Below, in pieces: positions 10,301 through 15,166 of a stretch of 16,599 bases of DNA. The position numbers and the translations under genes were made by a program. How positions within the stretch are numbered: position 1 is the first letter of the stretch; every line of letters starts with the position of its first letter. Below the pieces are notes generated by a model. It did not search any database and was not told the DNA's origin. It saw only the letters and a list, made by a program, of their open reading frames with translations. Source of the DNA: Candidatus Izemoplasma sp. (lineage in GTDB: Bacteria; Bacillota_I; Bacilli_A; Izemoplasmatales; Izemoplasmataceae); NCBI GenBank assembly GCA_021736285.1, contig JAIPGE010000010.1:1-16599 (forward strand), read 5' to 3'.

Positions 10301-10746
10301 ACTTCGATGACTTTTCCTATAAAAAGTTTTATTATAGCGTTTTCCCATGCGTCTACCGGGATAAGTTCCTTGGTATATCCCGTGGTGTTTGTTACAACAA
10401 TAATTGGTTTCTTCTCTAAAATTTTAGCAACTGTATTCATTCGTTCAACTTTAAATTCAGTACTCATCGCAAGCATTTCAGTTGTCATGAATTCATCTTG
10501 TGGGAAAAAGGTTACCTGATCTTCAGATATAACATTAACTAGCCGTTCATAGACTTTTTGTGCAGTATATATATTGGGTGTTACAACAACAAGTGATTCT
10601 CTTTTATCGTCAAAATAAGCGCCCACCAATAGTGCATTAATCGCATCATTTGAATTTTTAATTTGAGCAATCTCTTGTTGCTTGAGTTGTTGCTCATAGG
10701 TTTTGTAAAATGGGGTTGCTTGTAGATACTTAAGAATTTGTTTCAT
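7303..10746 (-). CDS. mfd: Transcription-repair coupling factor Mfd
   Basis: Mfd removes RNA polymerase stalled at DNA damage and recruits UvrA. The 1147-residue protein is complete. The N-terminal UvrB-like part spans about 1-350 (for example GDFSVRGSIVDIFP near 171-184). The RNA polymerase interaction domain begins around 478 (LKKGDLIVHYDHGIGRFLG). The translocase core has Walker A GDVGYGKT (631-638), the DEEQ box (732-735), SATPIPRT (758-765), TTIIETGIDIP (871-881) and RGRVGRS (903-909). A C-terminal TRCF domain follows. The start has GGAGGTG (complement of 10754-10760) seven bases upstream. In many Bacillota mfd lies directly after pth; here the two are kept in order but separated by an insertion sequence. 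A promoter of its own (10815-10843) lies inside the gap, so the insertion need not silence it. No clear terminator separates it from purA. Confidence 0.98.
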   Translation of the reverse strand: MKQILKYLQATPFYKTYEQQLKQQEIAQIKNSNDAINALLVGAYFDDKRESLVVVTPNIYTAQKVYERLVNVISEDQVTFFPQDEFMTTEMLAMSTEFKVERMNTVAKILEKKPIIVVTNTTGYTKELIPVDAWENAIIKLFIGKVIEVKQLVERLIKLGYQREDIVENQGDFSVRGSIVDIFPINQTDPIRIDFFDDEIDTIRKFDTETQRSSIKIKSYEIFPMYEFFYSDNTIVDIKQQVNSLKENFDVKSQKRIEEELEQLEHRHEMDNLYRYMTFVYDKQETISDYLNNNMVVFWDNKQIKDNYKNILHDITEWYQSTNDYPKLGFQFIRDIEHIYNGKTLQLDVFGDKNQTANALNVRSKEVTEYNGNIKLLIDDLKKYHTFTTTILTFQSHQKLIDFTKLIEDKVPYQIIGKNDVISPNQLNIIESDYNNPIEFFSINTILLSEASIFHKKQTKKAKFKSALKDTKKLSTVDELKKGDLIVHYDHGIGRFLGVKEMTLGERTNDYVHIAYKGDDSLYIPVENIHLIQKYVASEGKKPKINRLGGSAWAKTKQRVRKRVKNIADKLIKLYAEREQAEGFAFSQDTELQTTFEKDFPYIETDDQLTAVEDIKQDMEKPIPMDRLLCGDVGYGKTEVAMRAAFKAVLDNKQVAYLAPTTVLSRQHFYTFKERFNQYGIKIGLLNRFVTKAVQRQIIKQASVGNIDIIIGTHRLLSKDMHFHDLGLLIIDEEQRFGVEHKEIIKEMKVNIDVLSLSATPIPRTLQMAIMGVKNMSLLETPPLNRYPIQTYVLERNDAVIRDAIQREMARDGQIFYLYNRVDDIQRVTYKIQALCPDARVGYAHGKMSRLKLEEVINAFLDKEYDVLVSTTIIETGIDIPNANTLLVHDADRLGLAQLYQLRGRVGRSDRIAYAYLMYQKNKILTEEATKRLKVIKEFTELGSGFKIAMRDLSIRGAGDILGTEQSGFMDSVGIDLFLDMLKEEVDSRQSGEPIIEKQDAGSKIRLQVDKYIDTNYIQNDYVKIEMHKKIAKITSESDIKQLKEEFTDRFGEPSEEVILYMYEKLFEHLAEQVGIEEVRETKTNMTFTLSKAASNNINGDYLFNKANKISPYIRFSFRLNQLNITIDTVKLSKHYLYTIVALIQIM

Positions 10747-10771
10747 TGAATAACACCTCCACGTAGAATAG

Positions 10772-10800
10772 GCGAAATCCCTAAAATCAGGGGGATTCGC
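10772..10800 (-). promoter_or_regulatory. Hairpin in the mfd 5' leader
   Basis: On the minus strand GCGAA-TCCC (10800-10792) pairs with GGGA-TTTCGC (10781-10772) across a single-A bulge, with a loop of about 10 bases. It starts a few bases after the predicted transcription start (about 10808) and ends about 11 bases before the mfd Shine-Dalgarno. No T run follows, so it is not a terminator; it may stabilise the 5' end or tune translation. Its role is unknown. Confidence 0.45.
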
Positions 10801-10814
10801 TAATTTGCATACTT

Positions 10815-10843
10815 ATAGTACCACATTGTTTTTTTTCAAGCAA
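10815..10843 (-). promoter_or_regulatory. mfd promoter, extended -10
   Basis: On the minus strand the -10 is TACTAT (complement of 10815-10820) preceded by TGG, giving TGGTACTAT. A weak -35 TTGCTT (complement of 10838-10843) lies 17 bases upstream. The -10 and its TGn extension match the purA promoter. It lies between the insertion sequence and mfd, so mfd expression should survive the insertion. Confidence 0.6.
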
Positions 10844-10844
10844 G

Positions 10845-10855
10845 AAAAAAAGCCC
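10845..10855 (-). terminator. Distal half of the former pth terminator, separated by the insertion
   Basis: On the minus strand this is GGGC (complement of 10852-10855) followed by seven Ts (complement of 10845-10851). Its partner GCCC lies at 12155-12158 just after the pth stop, on the other side of the insertion sequence. With the insertion removed the two would form a GCCC-GGGC stem, extendable by a G-T and an A-T pair, with a 17-base loop and a T7 tail. This is a reconstruction, not a working terminator as it stands. Confidence 0.5.
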
Positions 10856-10864
10856 GAAATGAAG

Positions 10865-10900
10865 TGTTACACTAAAAACGGACAGTAATAAAGAGACTAT
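10865..10900 (+). repeat. Left terminal inverted repeat of the insertion sequence
   Basis: It starts TGTTACACTA and continues with AAAACGGACAGTAA, then ACTAT at 10896-10900. It matches the reverse complement of 12110-12145 at 28 of 36 positions. The outermost 10 bases are the most divergent (5 of 10 match). Confidence 0.8.
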
Positions 10901-10927
10901 GATAAAATTAATTATTATAGTCTTTTT
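10895..10927 (+). terminator. Terminator-like hairpin at the left end of the insertion sequence, upstream of orfA
   Basis: GACTATGATAA (10895-10905) pairs with TTATTATAGTC (10912-10922), 11 bp with one G-T, around a 6-base AATTAA loop, followed by TTTTT (10923-10927). It is A+T-rich, so a weak terminator. Its position fits protection of the transposase from outside transcription, a known strategy of insertion sequences. That role is inferred. Confidence 0.45.
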
Positions 10928-10950
10928 GTATACAAGAAAAGGAGAAAAAG

Positions 10951-11256
10951 ATGGCCAATAAGAGACATTCAAATGAGTTCAAGGAAAAAGTAGTTAAAGA
11001 GTATTTAGCAGGAGCAAGAATGAGTGATGTATCAGCAAAGTATGAGATTCATAAGACCCAAATCAAAGTATGGACAAAGAAATGGAGAGATAGTGGGTGT
11101 TTTACAGATAACCGAGGAAAAGCGAAGAAGGGAAGACCTAAAGTAACAAAGATAAACAAAGAGGAAATGACAAAGGATGAATACATAGCATACTTAGAAA
11201 TGGAACTTGATATTTTAAAGTATATAGCCTTCCTAGAGAGAAAAAAGCAAAAGTAA
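10951..11256 (+). CDS. IS3-family transposase OrfA (DNA-binding subunit)
   Basis: The 101-residue protein binds the insertion sequence ends. An N-terminal helix-turn-helix (about residues 6-46: FKEKVVKEYLAGARMSDVSAKYEIHKTQIKVW) resembles OrfA proteins of IS3-family elements. A basic GKAKKGRPKVTK segment follows, then a C-terminal helix with spaced L82, L89 and L95 that could act as the leucine zipper used for OrfA-OrfAB pairing. AAGGAG lies about six bases before the ATG. Near its end the sequence A-AAA-AAG (11241-11247) is in the right phase for a -1 shift into orfB. The length is closer to IS911-type OrfA than to the roughly 170-residue IS150 OrfA; I do not assign a subgroup. Confidence 0.92.
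   Translation: MANKRHSNEFKEKVVKEYLAGARMSDVSAKYEIHKTQIKVWTKKWRDSGCFTDNRGKAKKGRPKVTKINKEEMTKDEYIAYLEMELDILKYIAFLERKKQK
11241..11247 (+). other. Programmed -1 ribosomal frameshift site A6G in the orfA-orfB overlap
   Basis: The heptamer AAAAAAG is split by the orfA frame as A AAA AAG, the canonical X-XXY-YYZ slippery arrangement. A -1 slip here continues through an open frame reading AKVKYQVVDRFKK into orfB, giving one OrfAB protein. IS3-family elements classically make their transposase this way. Confidence 0.82.
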
Positions 11257-11267
11257 AATATCAGGTT

Positions 11268-12113
11268 GTGGATCGCTTCAAGAAACGATATAGCATATTT
11301 ATTTTATGTCTATATCTAGGTTGTTCAAGAAGTGGATATTATGACTGGATAAATCGAGGAAGGCAAGTTCACAAACTAGATATAGAATTAGCGGAAAAAA
11401 TATTAAGACTTTACAAACGAAAGAAAGTACGAGGAAGACGACAAATTAAGATGAGATTATGGAGGAAATACAAGATAAAACTAGCTTTAGGAACAATTCA
11501 TCGTTACATGAGTGTATTAGGAATCAAATCAATCCAAAGAAAAAAGAGGCACAAGAATGTACCTCTCGAGAAATCCCAGAATGTCCTTCACAACGTTCTT
11601 AAAGGGAATTTCCAATCAACTCATCCAAATCAGAAATGGGTAACAGACATTACCTATATGAAGTGTAGAGAAGGAAATCTCTACACTTCATGTATTAAAG
11701 ATTTGTATGACAACAGTATTATAGCATATCATATATCAAATAAAAATGATTTGGATTTAGTTATCCAAACACTTAATAAAGCATTTCAGGAAAATAATCC
11801 AGAAGATTTAGCAGGACTTATAGTACATTCAGATAGAGGATCACAATACACTTCAAAGATGTATGATGACGTTCTACGTTTTTACAGCATAGTCCCAAGC
11901 TTTTCAGCACCAGGATCACCAACACAAAACGCTCCAATAGAATCATTCTACTCAACATTTAAACAGGAATGCTTCAGAAGAATAAAATCAAAAATCCAAT
12001 ACTTAGTGAAGCAAGAGGTTGATTCCTTCATTTATGATTACAATTACGAAAGACCTCAATATAACAAAAAAGAATTGACACCGATAGAGTATCGATATCA
12101 ATTCAATTTATAG
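11268..12113 (+). CDS. IS3-family transposase OrfB (DDE catalytic domain)
   Basis: This is the catalytic part of the transposase, normally made as the OrfAB fusion by -1 frameshift. From the GTG at 11268 it has 281 residues, but the frame is open upstream to the A6G site, so the GTG may not be a real start. An HTH_21-like segment lies about 43-90. The DDE triad is complete: D127 (WVTDITY), D189 (VHSDRGSQY) and E225 (NAPIESFYSTFK), with 35 residues between the second D and E as in the retroviral-integrase-like family. The stop lies inside the right inverted repeat. A perfect 14-bp inverted repeat sits in the coding sequence just after D127. No frameshift or internal stop was seen. Confidence 0.95.
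   Translation: MDRFKKRYSIFILCLYLGCSRSGYYDWINRGRQVHKLDIELAEKILRLYKRKKVRGRRQIKMRLWRKYKIKLALGTIHRYMSVLGIKSIQRKKRHKNVPLEKSQNVLHNVLKGNFQSTHPNQKWVTDITYMKCREGNLYTSCIKDLYDNSIIAYHISNKNDLDLVIQTLNKAFQENNPEDLAGLIVHSDRGSQYTSKMYDDVLRFYSIVPSFSAPGSPTQNAPIESFYSTFKQECFRRIKSKIQYLVKQEVDSFIYDYNYERPQYNKKELTPIEYRYQFNL
11658..11691 (+). repeat. Perfect 14-bp inverted repeat inside orfB
   Basis: ATGAAGTGTAGAGA (11658-11671) and TCTCTACACTTCAT (11678-11691) form a perfect stem with a 6-base AGGAAA loop, coding for the stretch MKCREGNLYTS right after the first catalytic aspartate. ATGAAGTGT also occurs at the left junction of the element (10859-10867). Confidence 0.8.
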
Positions 12114-12145
12114 TATCTTATTTACTGTCCGTTTTCCTTGACACA
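12110..12145 (-). repeat. Right terminal inverted repeat of the insertion sequence, with outward TTGACA
   Basis: It is the reverse-complement partner of 10865-10900. The orfB TAG stop lies within it. A consensus -35 hexamer TTGACA (12138-12143, plus strand) points outward, as in IS3-family right ends that supply the -35 of a junction promoter in the circular intermediate. I did not find a properly spaced -10 in the left end. Confidence 0.8.
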
Positions 12146-12154
12146 GTGTAAAAA

Positions 12155-12158
12155 GGGC
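12155..12158 (-). terminator. Proximal half of the former pth terminator stem
   Basis: GCCC (minus strand) directly follows the pth TAG stop; its GGGC-T7 partner is now about 1.3 kb away at 10845-10855, across the insertion. The pth transcript therefore probably runs on into antisense of orfB. Confidence 0.45.
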
Positions 12159-12725
12159 CTATTCATTTTCATTTGATTGATTGTATTGATTCATGATGTT
12201 ATTAAAAGTCTGATCTTCAACAAATGCTTCAACAACCTTAGAGGCGGTTTTAATAGCGGTCTCAACTCGGTCTTGGCTTTCCTTAAGAAAACGTCCTAAA
12301 ACATAGTCTTTCCCATCAATCATAGGATTACTTCCAATACCAATACGTAATCGTTTAAAGACTTGTGTATCTAAATTGTCAATAATCGATTTAATTCCGT
12401 TATGACCCCCACTACCACCTTGTGGTCTTAATCTTAAAACACCAACATCAAGTGCTAGATCATCATAGATTACCAATATATCTTCTATATCAATATTAAA
12501 ATAATCCATCAACAATCTTAAACTGTCCCCACTTAAATTCATAAACGTGTGTGGTTTTAATAAGAGTGTATCTTTCCATTTTACAATTTCACCTTTAAAC
12601 TTGTTGTCTTTCTTAAAAGTTAGTTGATGTTCTTGTGCTGTATAATCCAAAACCATAAACCCAATATTATGACGTGTTAAGGCATATTTTTTTCCTGGAT
12701 TTCCTAATCCAATAACACATTTCAT
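12159..12725 (-). CDS. pth: Peptidyl-tRNA hydrolase
   Basis: Pth frees tRNA from peptidyl-tRNA dropped by stalled ribosomes, an essential cytoplasmic function. The 188-residue protein is family length. It shows GLGNPGKKYALTRHNIGF (6-23) with catalytic H19 and N9, KPHTFMNLSG near 57-66, the YDDLALDVG segment with the catalytic aspartate, and RPQGGSGGHNGIKSI. The start lies one base after the jag TAA, with GAGGC in the end of jag as ribosome binding site, so it is the last gene of the rpmH operon. Downstream is the broken terminator and the insertion sequence. In Bacillus pth is followed by fin and mfd; here mfd follows after the insertion. Confidence 0.97.
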   Translation of the reverse strand: MKCVIGLGNPGKKYALTRHNIGFMVLDYTAQEHQLTFKKDNKFKGEIVKWKDTLLLKPHTFMNLSGDSLRLLMDYFNIDIEDILVIYDDLALDVGVLRLRPQGGSGGHNGIKSIIDNLDTQVFKRLRIGIGSNPMIDGKDYVLGRFLKESQDRVETAIKTASKVVEAFVEDQTFNNIMNQYNQSNENE

Positions 12726-12726
12726 A

Positions 12727-13332
12727 TTATCGCCTCTTTGGCTTAATCACAAGATGACGTTTGTTTCCTTCTCCTTTAGATACCGTTGTCACATCTCGCC
12801 AATCGGCGAGTTTTGTATGAACAATGCGTCGTTCATAAGCATTCATTGGTTCTAAACTTGCCTCAATTCGTGTTTTTGCAACTGTTTTTGCCGTTTTGGT
12901 TGCTAAAATTTCAAGTTGTTTCTTGCGGTTTGCTTTGTAACCGCCAATATCAACTTGAACAATCATGTGTTCATCATAAAATTGATTCACTAAATTACGA
13001 ATATAATATTGAATTCGCTCTAACGTTTTTCCGTTTTTTCCTATTAGTAAAGGATTCTCGTCAGTTTCAATCTTATACTCTATTTTATTATCTCGAACAC
13101 GCATCTCAATTTTGGCATCTACCTCCATTGCTTGAAACATTGTTTCGAGTGTTTCAAAAGCAATTTCAGCGGGTTGTACTTTTACTGTCGCTTTACAAAT
13201 ATAAGTCTTTAAAATCATCCCTTTTTTATCAATAACTTCAATATCTAAGTATGATTCACTTAACCGTAATTCTTTAGATGCATAATTAAGTGCATTATCA
13301 ACATTCTTAATTTCAAATTGTAACTCTTTCAT
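12727..13332 (-). CDS. jag: Jag/KhpB, KH and R3H domain RNA-binding protein
   Basis: KhpB (Jag) binds RNA, in streptococci together with KhpA, and influences cell elongation and division; it is commonly encoded next to yidC. The 201-residue protein has a Jag N-terminal domain (about 1-50), a KH domain around 77-150 with the GxxG loop GKNG (98-101), and a C-terminal R3H domain with R168-x3-H172 (ERRIVHT) and a basic tail. It is complete and of usual length. AAAGGATG overlapping the yidC stop serves as its ribosome binding site, about seven bases from the ATG. Genes here are packed with 1 to 12 bases between them. No oddity seen. Confidence 0.95.
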   Translation of the reverse strand: MKELQFEIKNVDNALNYASKELRLSESYLDIEVIDKKGMILKTYICKATVKVQPAEIAFETLETMFQAMEVDAKIEMRVRDNKIEYKIETDENPLLIGKNGKTLERIQYYIRNLVNQFYDEHMIVQVDIGGYKANRKKQLEILATKTAKTVAKTRIEASLEPMNAYERRIVHTKLADWRDVTTVSKGEGNKRHLVIKPKRR

Positions 13333-13344
13333 CGTATCATCCTT

Positions 13345-14244
13345 TTACACGATAACTTTCTTTTCTTTTTCCATTTCTAGATGCTTTTTATAACTTATTT
13401 TTCTTGTAATAAAGGTTTGGAAGAATTGGAATGCATTCCCAACAATCCAGTATAACGCAATACCATTGTTGGTCACAGCGATACTTACTAACATGAAAAC
13501 CATAAAATAAGACATATATTTCATCTGTTGCTGTGATTTTTGTGCTTGTTCTGTTTGATATTTCTTATTTTGTAAATAAGACGGTTTTTTCATTGAATAT
13601 TGTTGATAAGCAAACATTAATACACCAACTAAGATTGGTAAAATAATTTCTGGAAAAACACCAATAAATCCGTCAGCCCAGATAATTCCGGATTTTAAGT
13701 CAATACCTAAGAATGTGTAATCAAGGCTAGAATAATCTTTAGCGCCTTCTGCAATACCGTTAGATAATGGCATTCTTCTTACCACTTGATACATTGCGAT
13801 AAAGATTGGCATTTGTAAGAATGGTAACAAACACCCTAATGGATTAATATTATATTTCTTATATACACCCAGCGTCTCTTGTTGTAGTTTCTTTTGACTA
13901 ACTTCGTCGTCTCGCCCTTTGTATTTCTCTTGAATTTTGTTTAATTCAGGTTGTGCTGCTTGCATATTCATTGTCATTGCGTTGCTTTTTGCATAAATTG
14001 GCCATCCTAACGAACGGACAATCAACGTTACTGCAATAAGTCCTAACCAGTAGTCTCCTCCAGCTTTAAGACTCACCCAATACGTAAAATCAGCGATGTG
14101 TGTGATGATCCATTGTAGCCATCCCCATCCACCTTCAACACCAACGGGTTGCTCATACATACTTGTTCCGCCACTACACGCGCTTAACAAAAGCACCATA
14201 ATGACTGTAATAGCAAACAATTGGATTCTTCTTTGCTTCGTCAT
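13345..14244 (-). CDS. yidC: Membrane protein insertase YidC/OxaA, lipoprotein type
   Basis: YidC inserts membrane proteins, alone or with SecYEG. From ATG 14244 it has 299 residues. A lipoprotein signal (MTKQRRIQLF, a hydrophobic run, then LLSAC) puts the lipid-modified cysteine at C23. The OxaA domain follows with about five membrane segments and the groove arginine R77 (TLIVRSLGWP), then the cytoplasmic loop rich in Q, K and E (QAAQPELNKIQEKY), the NPLGCLLPFLQMPIFIAMYQ segment, and a basic C-terminus (RKISYKKHLEMEKEKK). A GTG at 14253 would add three residues, but the AGGTGAT it belongs to looks like the ribosome binding site for ATG 14244, which begins just after the rnpA TAA. Confidence 0.95.
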   Translation of the reverse strand: MTKQRRIQLFAITVIMVLLLSACSGGTSMYEQPVGVEGGWGWLQWIITHIADFTYWVSLKAGGDYWLGLIAVTLIVRSLGWPIYAKSNAMTMNMQAAQPELNKIQEKYKGRDDEVSQKKLQQETLGVYKKYNINPLGCLLPFLQMPIFIAMYQVVRRMPLSNGIAEGAKDYSSLDYTFLGIDLKSGIIWADGFIGVFPEIILPILVGVLMFAYQQYSMKKPSYLQNKKYQTEQAQKSQQQMKYMSYFMVFMLVSIAVTNNGIALYWIVGNAFQFFQTFITRKISYKKHLEMEKEKKVIV

Positions 14245-14245
14245 T

Positions 14246-14581
14246 TTAATCACCTATTATTTTTAGTTTTTTCAACAATTTTATTAATTGCTGTTTTTGT
14301 TCTTGAAATGTCAGATTCGACGAATTATTTTTGATAACAATAAAAAAATCAACAGTTTTATTGATATCTTGTTCTCGAATAATCTCTCGAATACGACGTT
14401 TCGCTTTATTTCTTTTTACAGCATTCCCAAATTTTTTAGAAACACTGACAGCAAAACGAAAATGAGTTTGCTCATGGTTATTTTTTTTGTAGATCACAAA
14501 ATACTTGTTTCCAGCACTTTTTTTGTGATTTATTAACTCTTTTATTTCACTGTTTTTTTTAATTCTATACGCTTTTTTCAT
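14246..14581 (-). CDS. rnpA: Ribonuclease P protein component
   Basis: RnpA assists the RNase P RNA in maturing tRNA 5' ends. From ATG 14581 it has 111 residues, a normal length. It begins MKKAYRIKKNSEI, as family members do, and contains the RNR-type basic helix KFGNAVKRNKAKRRIREIIRE (residues 50-70). GGTGAT lies about five bases before this ATG. A GTG at 14608 extends the frame by nine residues, but it sits inside the stem of the rpmH-rnpA hairpin and the extension is not family-like, so I reject it. The gene follows rpmH, the near-universal pairing, and its stop is one base before the yidC start. Confidence 0.95.
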   Translation of the reverse strand: MKKAYRIKKNSEIKELINHKKSAGNKYFVIYKKNNHEQTHFRFAVSVSKKFGNAVKRNKAKRRIREIIREQDINKTVDFFIVIKNNSSNLTFQEQKQQLIKLLKKLKIIGD

Positions 14582-14601
14582 GTAATCACCAACCAATATA
14601 A

Positions 14602-14645
14602 AACCCACCTTAAAAATAAGAATATATATATTTTTCGGGTGGGTT
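14602..14645 (-). promoter_or_regulatory. Hairpin between rpmH and rnpA
   Basis: AACCCACC (14602-14609) and GGTGGGTT (14638-14645) are perfect complements. The A/T-rich inside can extend the helix (AAAAATA 14612-14618 against TATTTTT). On the minus strand it is followed only by TTTTA, a weak tail. It may be a partial terminator or an RNA processing site that sets the ratio of L34 to RnpA. Confidence 0.55.
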
Positions 14646-14683
14646 CAGGTATATTAATATATTACGATTATATTACTATTCAA

Positions 14684-14821
14684 TTATTTGGTTAGTTGTT
14701 TGCGACCTTTTGCACGTCTTCTTTTTATAATTCTTCTGCCTGTTTTTGTTTTCATACGCGCAAAAAATCCATGCTTTTTTGCTTTTTTACGTTTATTCGG
14801 TTGATATGTTCTTTTTGGCAT
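14684..14821 (-). CDS. rpmH: 50S ribosomal protein L34
   Basis: L34 is a small basic protein of the large ribosomal subunit. Translated by eye from ATG 14821, it is 45 residues: [20 protein letters not shown], then [20 protein letters not shown] and KQLTK, ending in TAA at 14684-14686. This is the typical L34 pattern and length. A strong AGGAGGTG (complement of 14829-14836) lies seven bases upstream. It is the first gene of the minus-strand operon leading away from the origin region, next to rnpA as in nearly all bacteria. An antisense reading frame across it is a shadow. Confidence 0.97.
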   Translation of the reverse strand: MPKRTYQPNKRKKAKKHGFFARMKTKTGRRIIKRRRAKGRKQLTK

Positions 14822-14861
14822 GAATCAACACCTCCTAGTTTCAATGTAACCATGCTATGCT

Positions 14862-14890
14862 ATTATATATATATATGTGTATTCTGTCAA
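14862..14890 (-). promoter_or_regulatory. rpmH operon promoter, perfect SigA consensus
   Basis: On the minus strand: -35 TTGACA (complement of 14885-14890), a 17-base spacer, and -10 TATAAT (complement of 14862-14867). Both hexamers match the consensus exactly. Transcription would start near 14855, about 34 bases before the rpmH ATG. Confidence 0.88.
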
Positions 14891-14988
14891 CCATTAGTGA
14901 TAAAAATATTAGTGTCTACACTTAATAGGACAAAAGTGTTTGTTATGATTAGATCACATTTCAATTAATTTTTTCTTAAATAAAAAAG

Positions 14989-14997
14989 TTTTCCACA
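14989..14997 (+). promoter_or_regulatory. DnaA box TTTTCCACA
   Basis: One mismatch to TTATCCACA and fits TTWTNCACA. It is the box nearest rpmH and is set beside an A/T-rich run. Confidence 0.75.
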
Positions 14998-15037
14998 CTC
15001 AGAATTGGCTTTATTGCTTTATTTCCATATTTTCCAT

Positions 15038-15046
15038 TGTGGATAA
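15038..15046 (-). promoter_or_regulatory. DnaA box, perfect TTATCCACA
   Basis: TGTGGATAA on the plus strand is the exact complement of the consensus. A weak partial box (GTGGAAAC) lies just downstream at 15047-15054. Confidence 0.88.
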
Positions 15047-15077
15047 GTGGAAACTGTTAATAGATTTTTCAACACCC

Positions 15078-15086
15078 TGTGGAAAA
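15078..15086 (-). promoter_or_regulatory. DnaA box TTTTCCACA
   Basis: Same strand as, and exactly 40 bases from, the perfect box at 15038. One mismatch to consensus. Confidence 0.75.
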
Positions 15087-15142
15087 TCACATATAACCAC
15101 TATGCAACGGTATTTCCCTTTTCAAAAAGTGTTAAAAGGTGG

Positions 15143-15166
15143 TGTGGAAAAAATAAGTTTTCCACA
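15143..15166. promoter_or_regulatory. Back-to-back pair of DnaA boxes near the dnaA promoter
   Basis: TGTGGAAAA (15143-15151, minus-strand box) and TTTTCCACA (15158-15166, plus-strand box) form a perfect 9-bp inverted repeat with a 6-base AATAAG spacer. They lie about 20 bases upstream of the likely dnaA -35, a place suited to autorepression by DnaA. Confidence 0.78.

Larger units (their letters stand above)
10865..12145 (+). mobile_element. IS3-family insertion sequence, about 1281 bp, apparently intact
   Basis: Two overlapping-frame genes (orfA 10951-11256, orfB from the -1 frame to 12113) lie between imperfect inverted repeats that begin with TG, as IS3-family ends do. The left end is 10865-10900 and the right end 12110-12145; 28 of 36 positions match, including a 14-base block AAAACGGACAGTAA. 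The length fits the family. It is inserted between pth and mfd, in the opposite orientation to both. I cannot find a clean target duplication at these boundaries (left flank AAG, right flank GTG). AGTGT at 10863-10867 and 12145-12149 is a possible one only if the ends are shifted, so the outer limits may be off by a few bases. Both genes are open, so it may be active. Confidence 0.9.

Noticed and set aside
10787..10972. Minus-strand open frame of 61 codons between the insertion sequence and mfd
   Set aside because: It crosses the element boundary and covers the mfd promoter and leader; no family resemblance.
10863..12149. AGTGT on both sides of the insertion sequence as a target-site duplication
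   Set aside because: It would move the element ends to 10868 and 12144 and misalign the inverted repeats at their tips, losing the TG...CA termini. Kept only as a possibility.
12786..13235. Plus-strand open frame of 149 codons antisense to jag
   Set aside because: Shadow of a well-conserved gene; composition is that of complemented coding sequence.
14582..14608. Longer rnpA start (GTG at 14608)
   Set aside because: The GTG lies in the rpmH-rnpA hairpin stem and the added residues are not family-like, while ATG 14581 has a good ribosome binding site.
14696..14968. Plus-strand open frame of 90 codons across rpmH and its promoter
   Set aside because: It is antisense to rpmH, rich in Cys and Phe from complementing Lys/Arg codons, and has no ribosome binding site.
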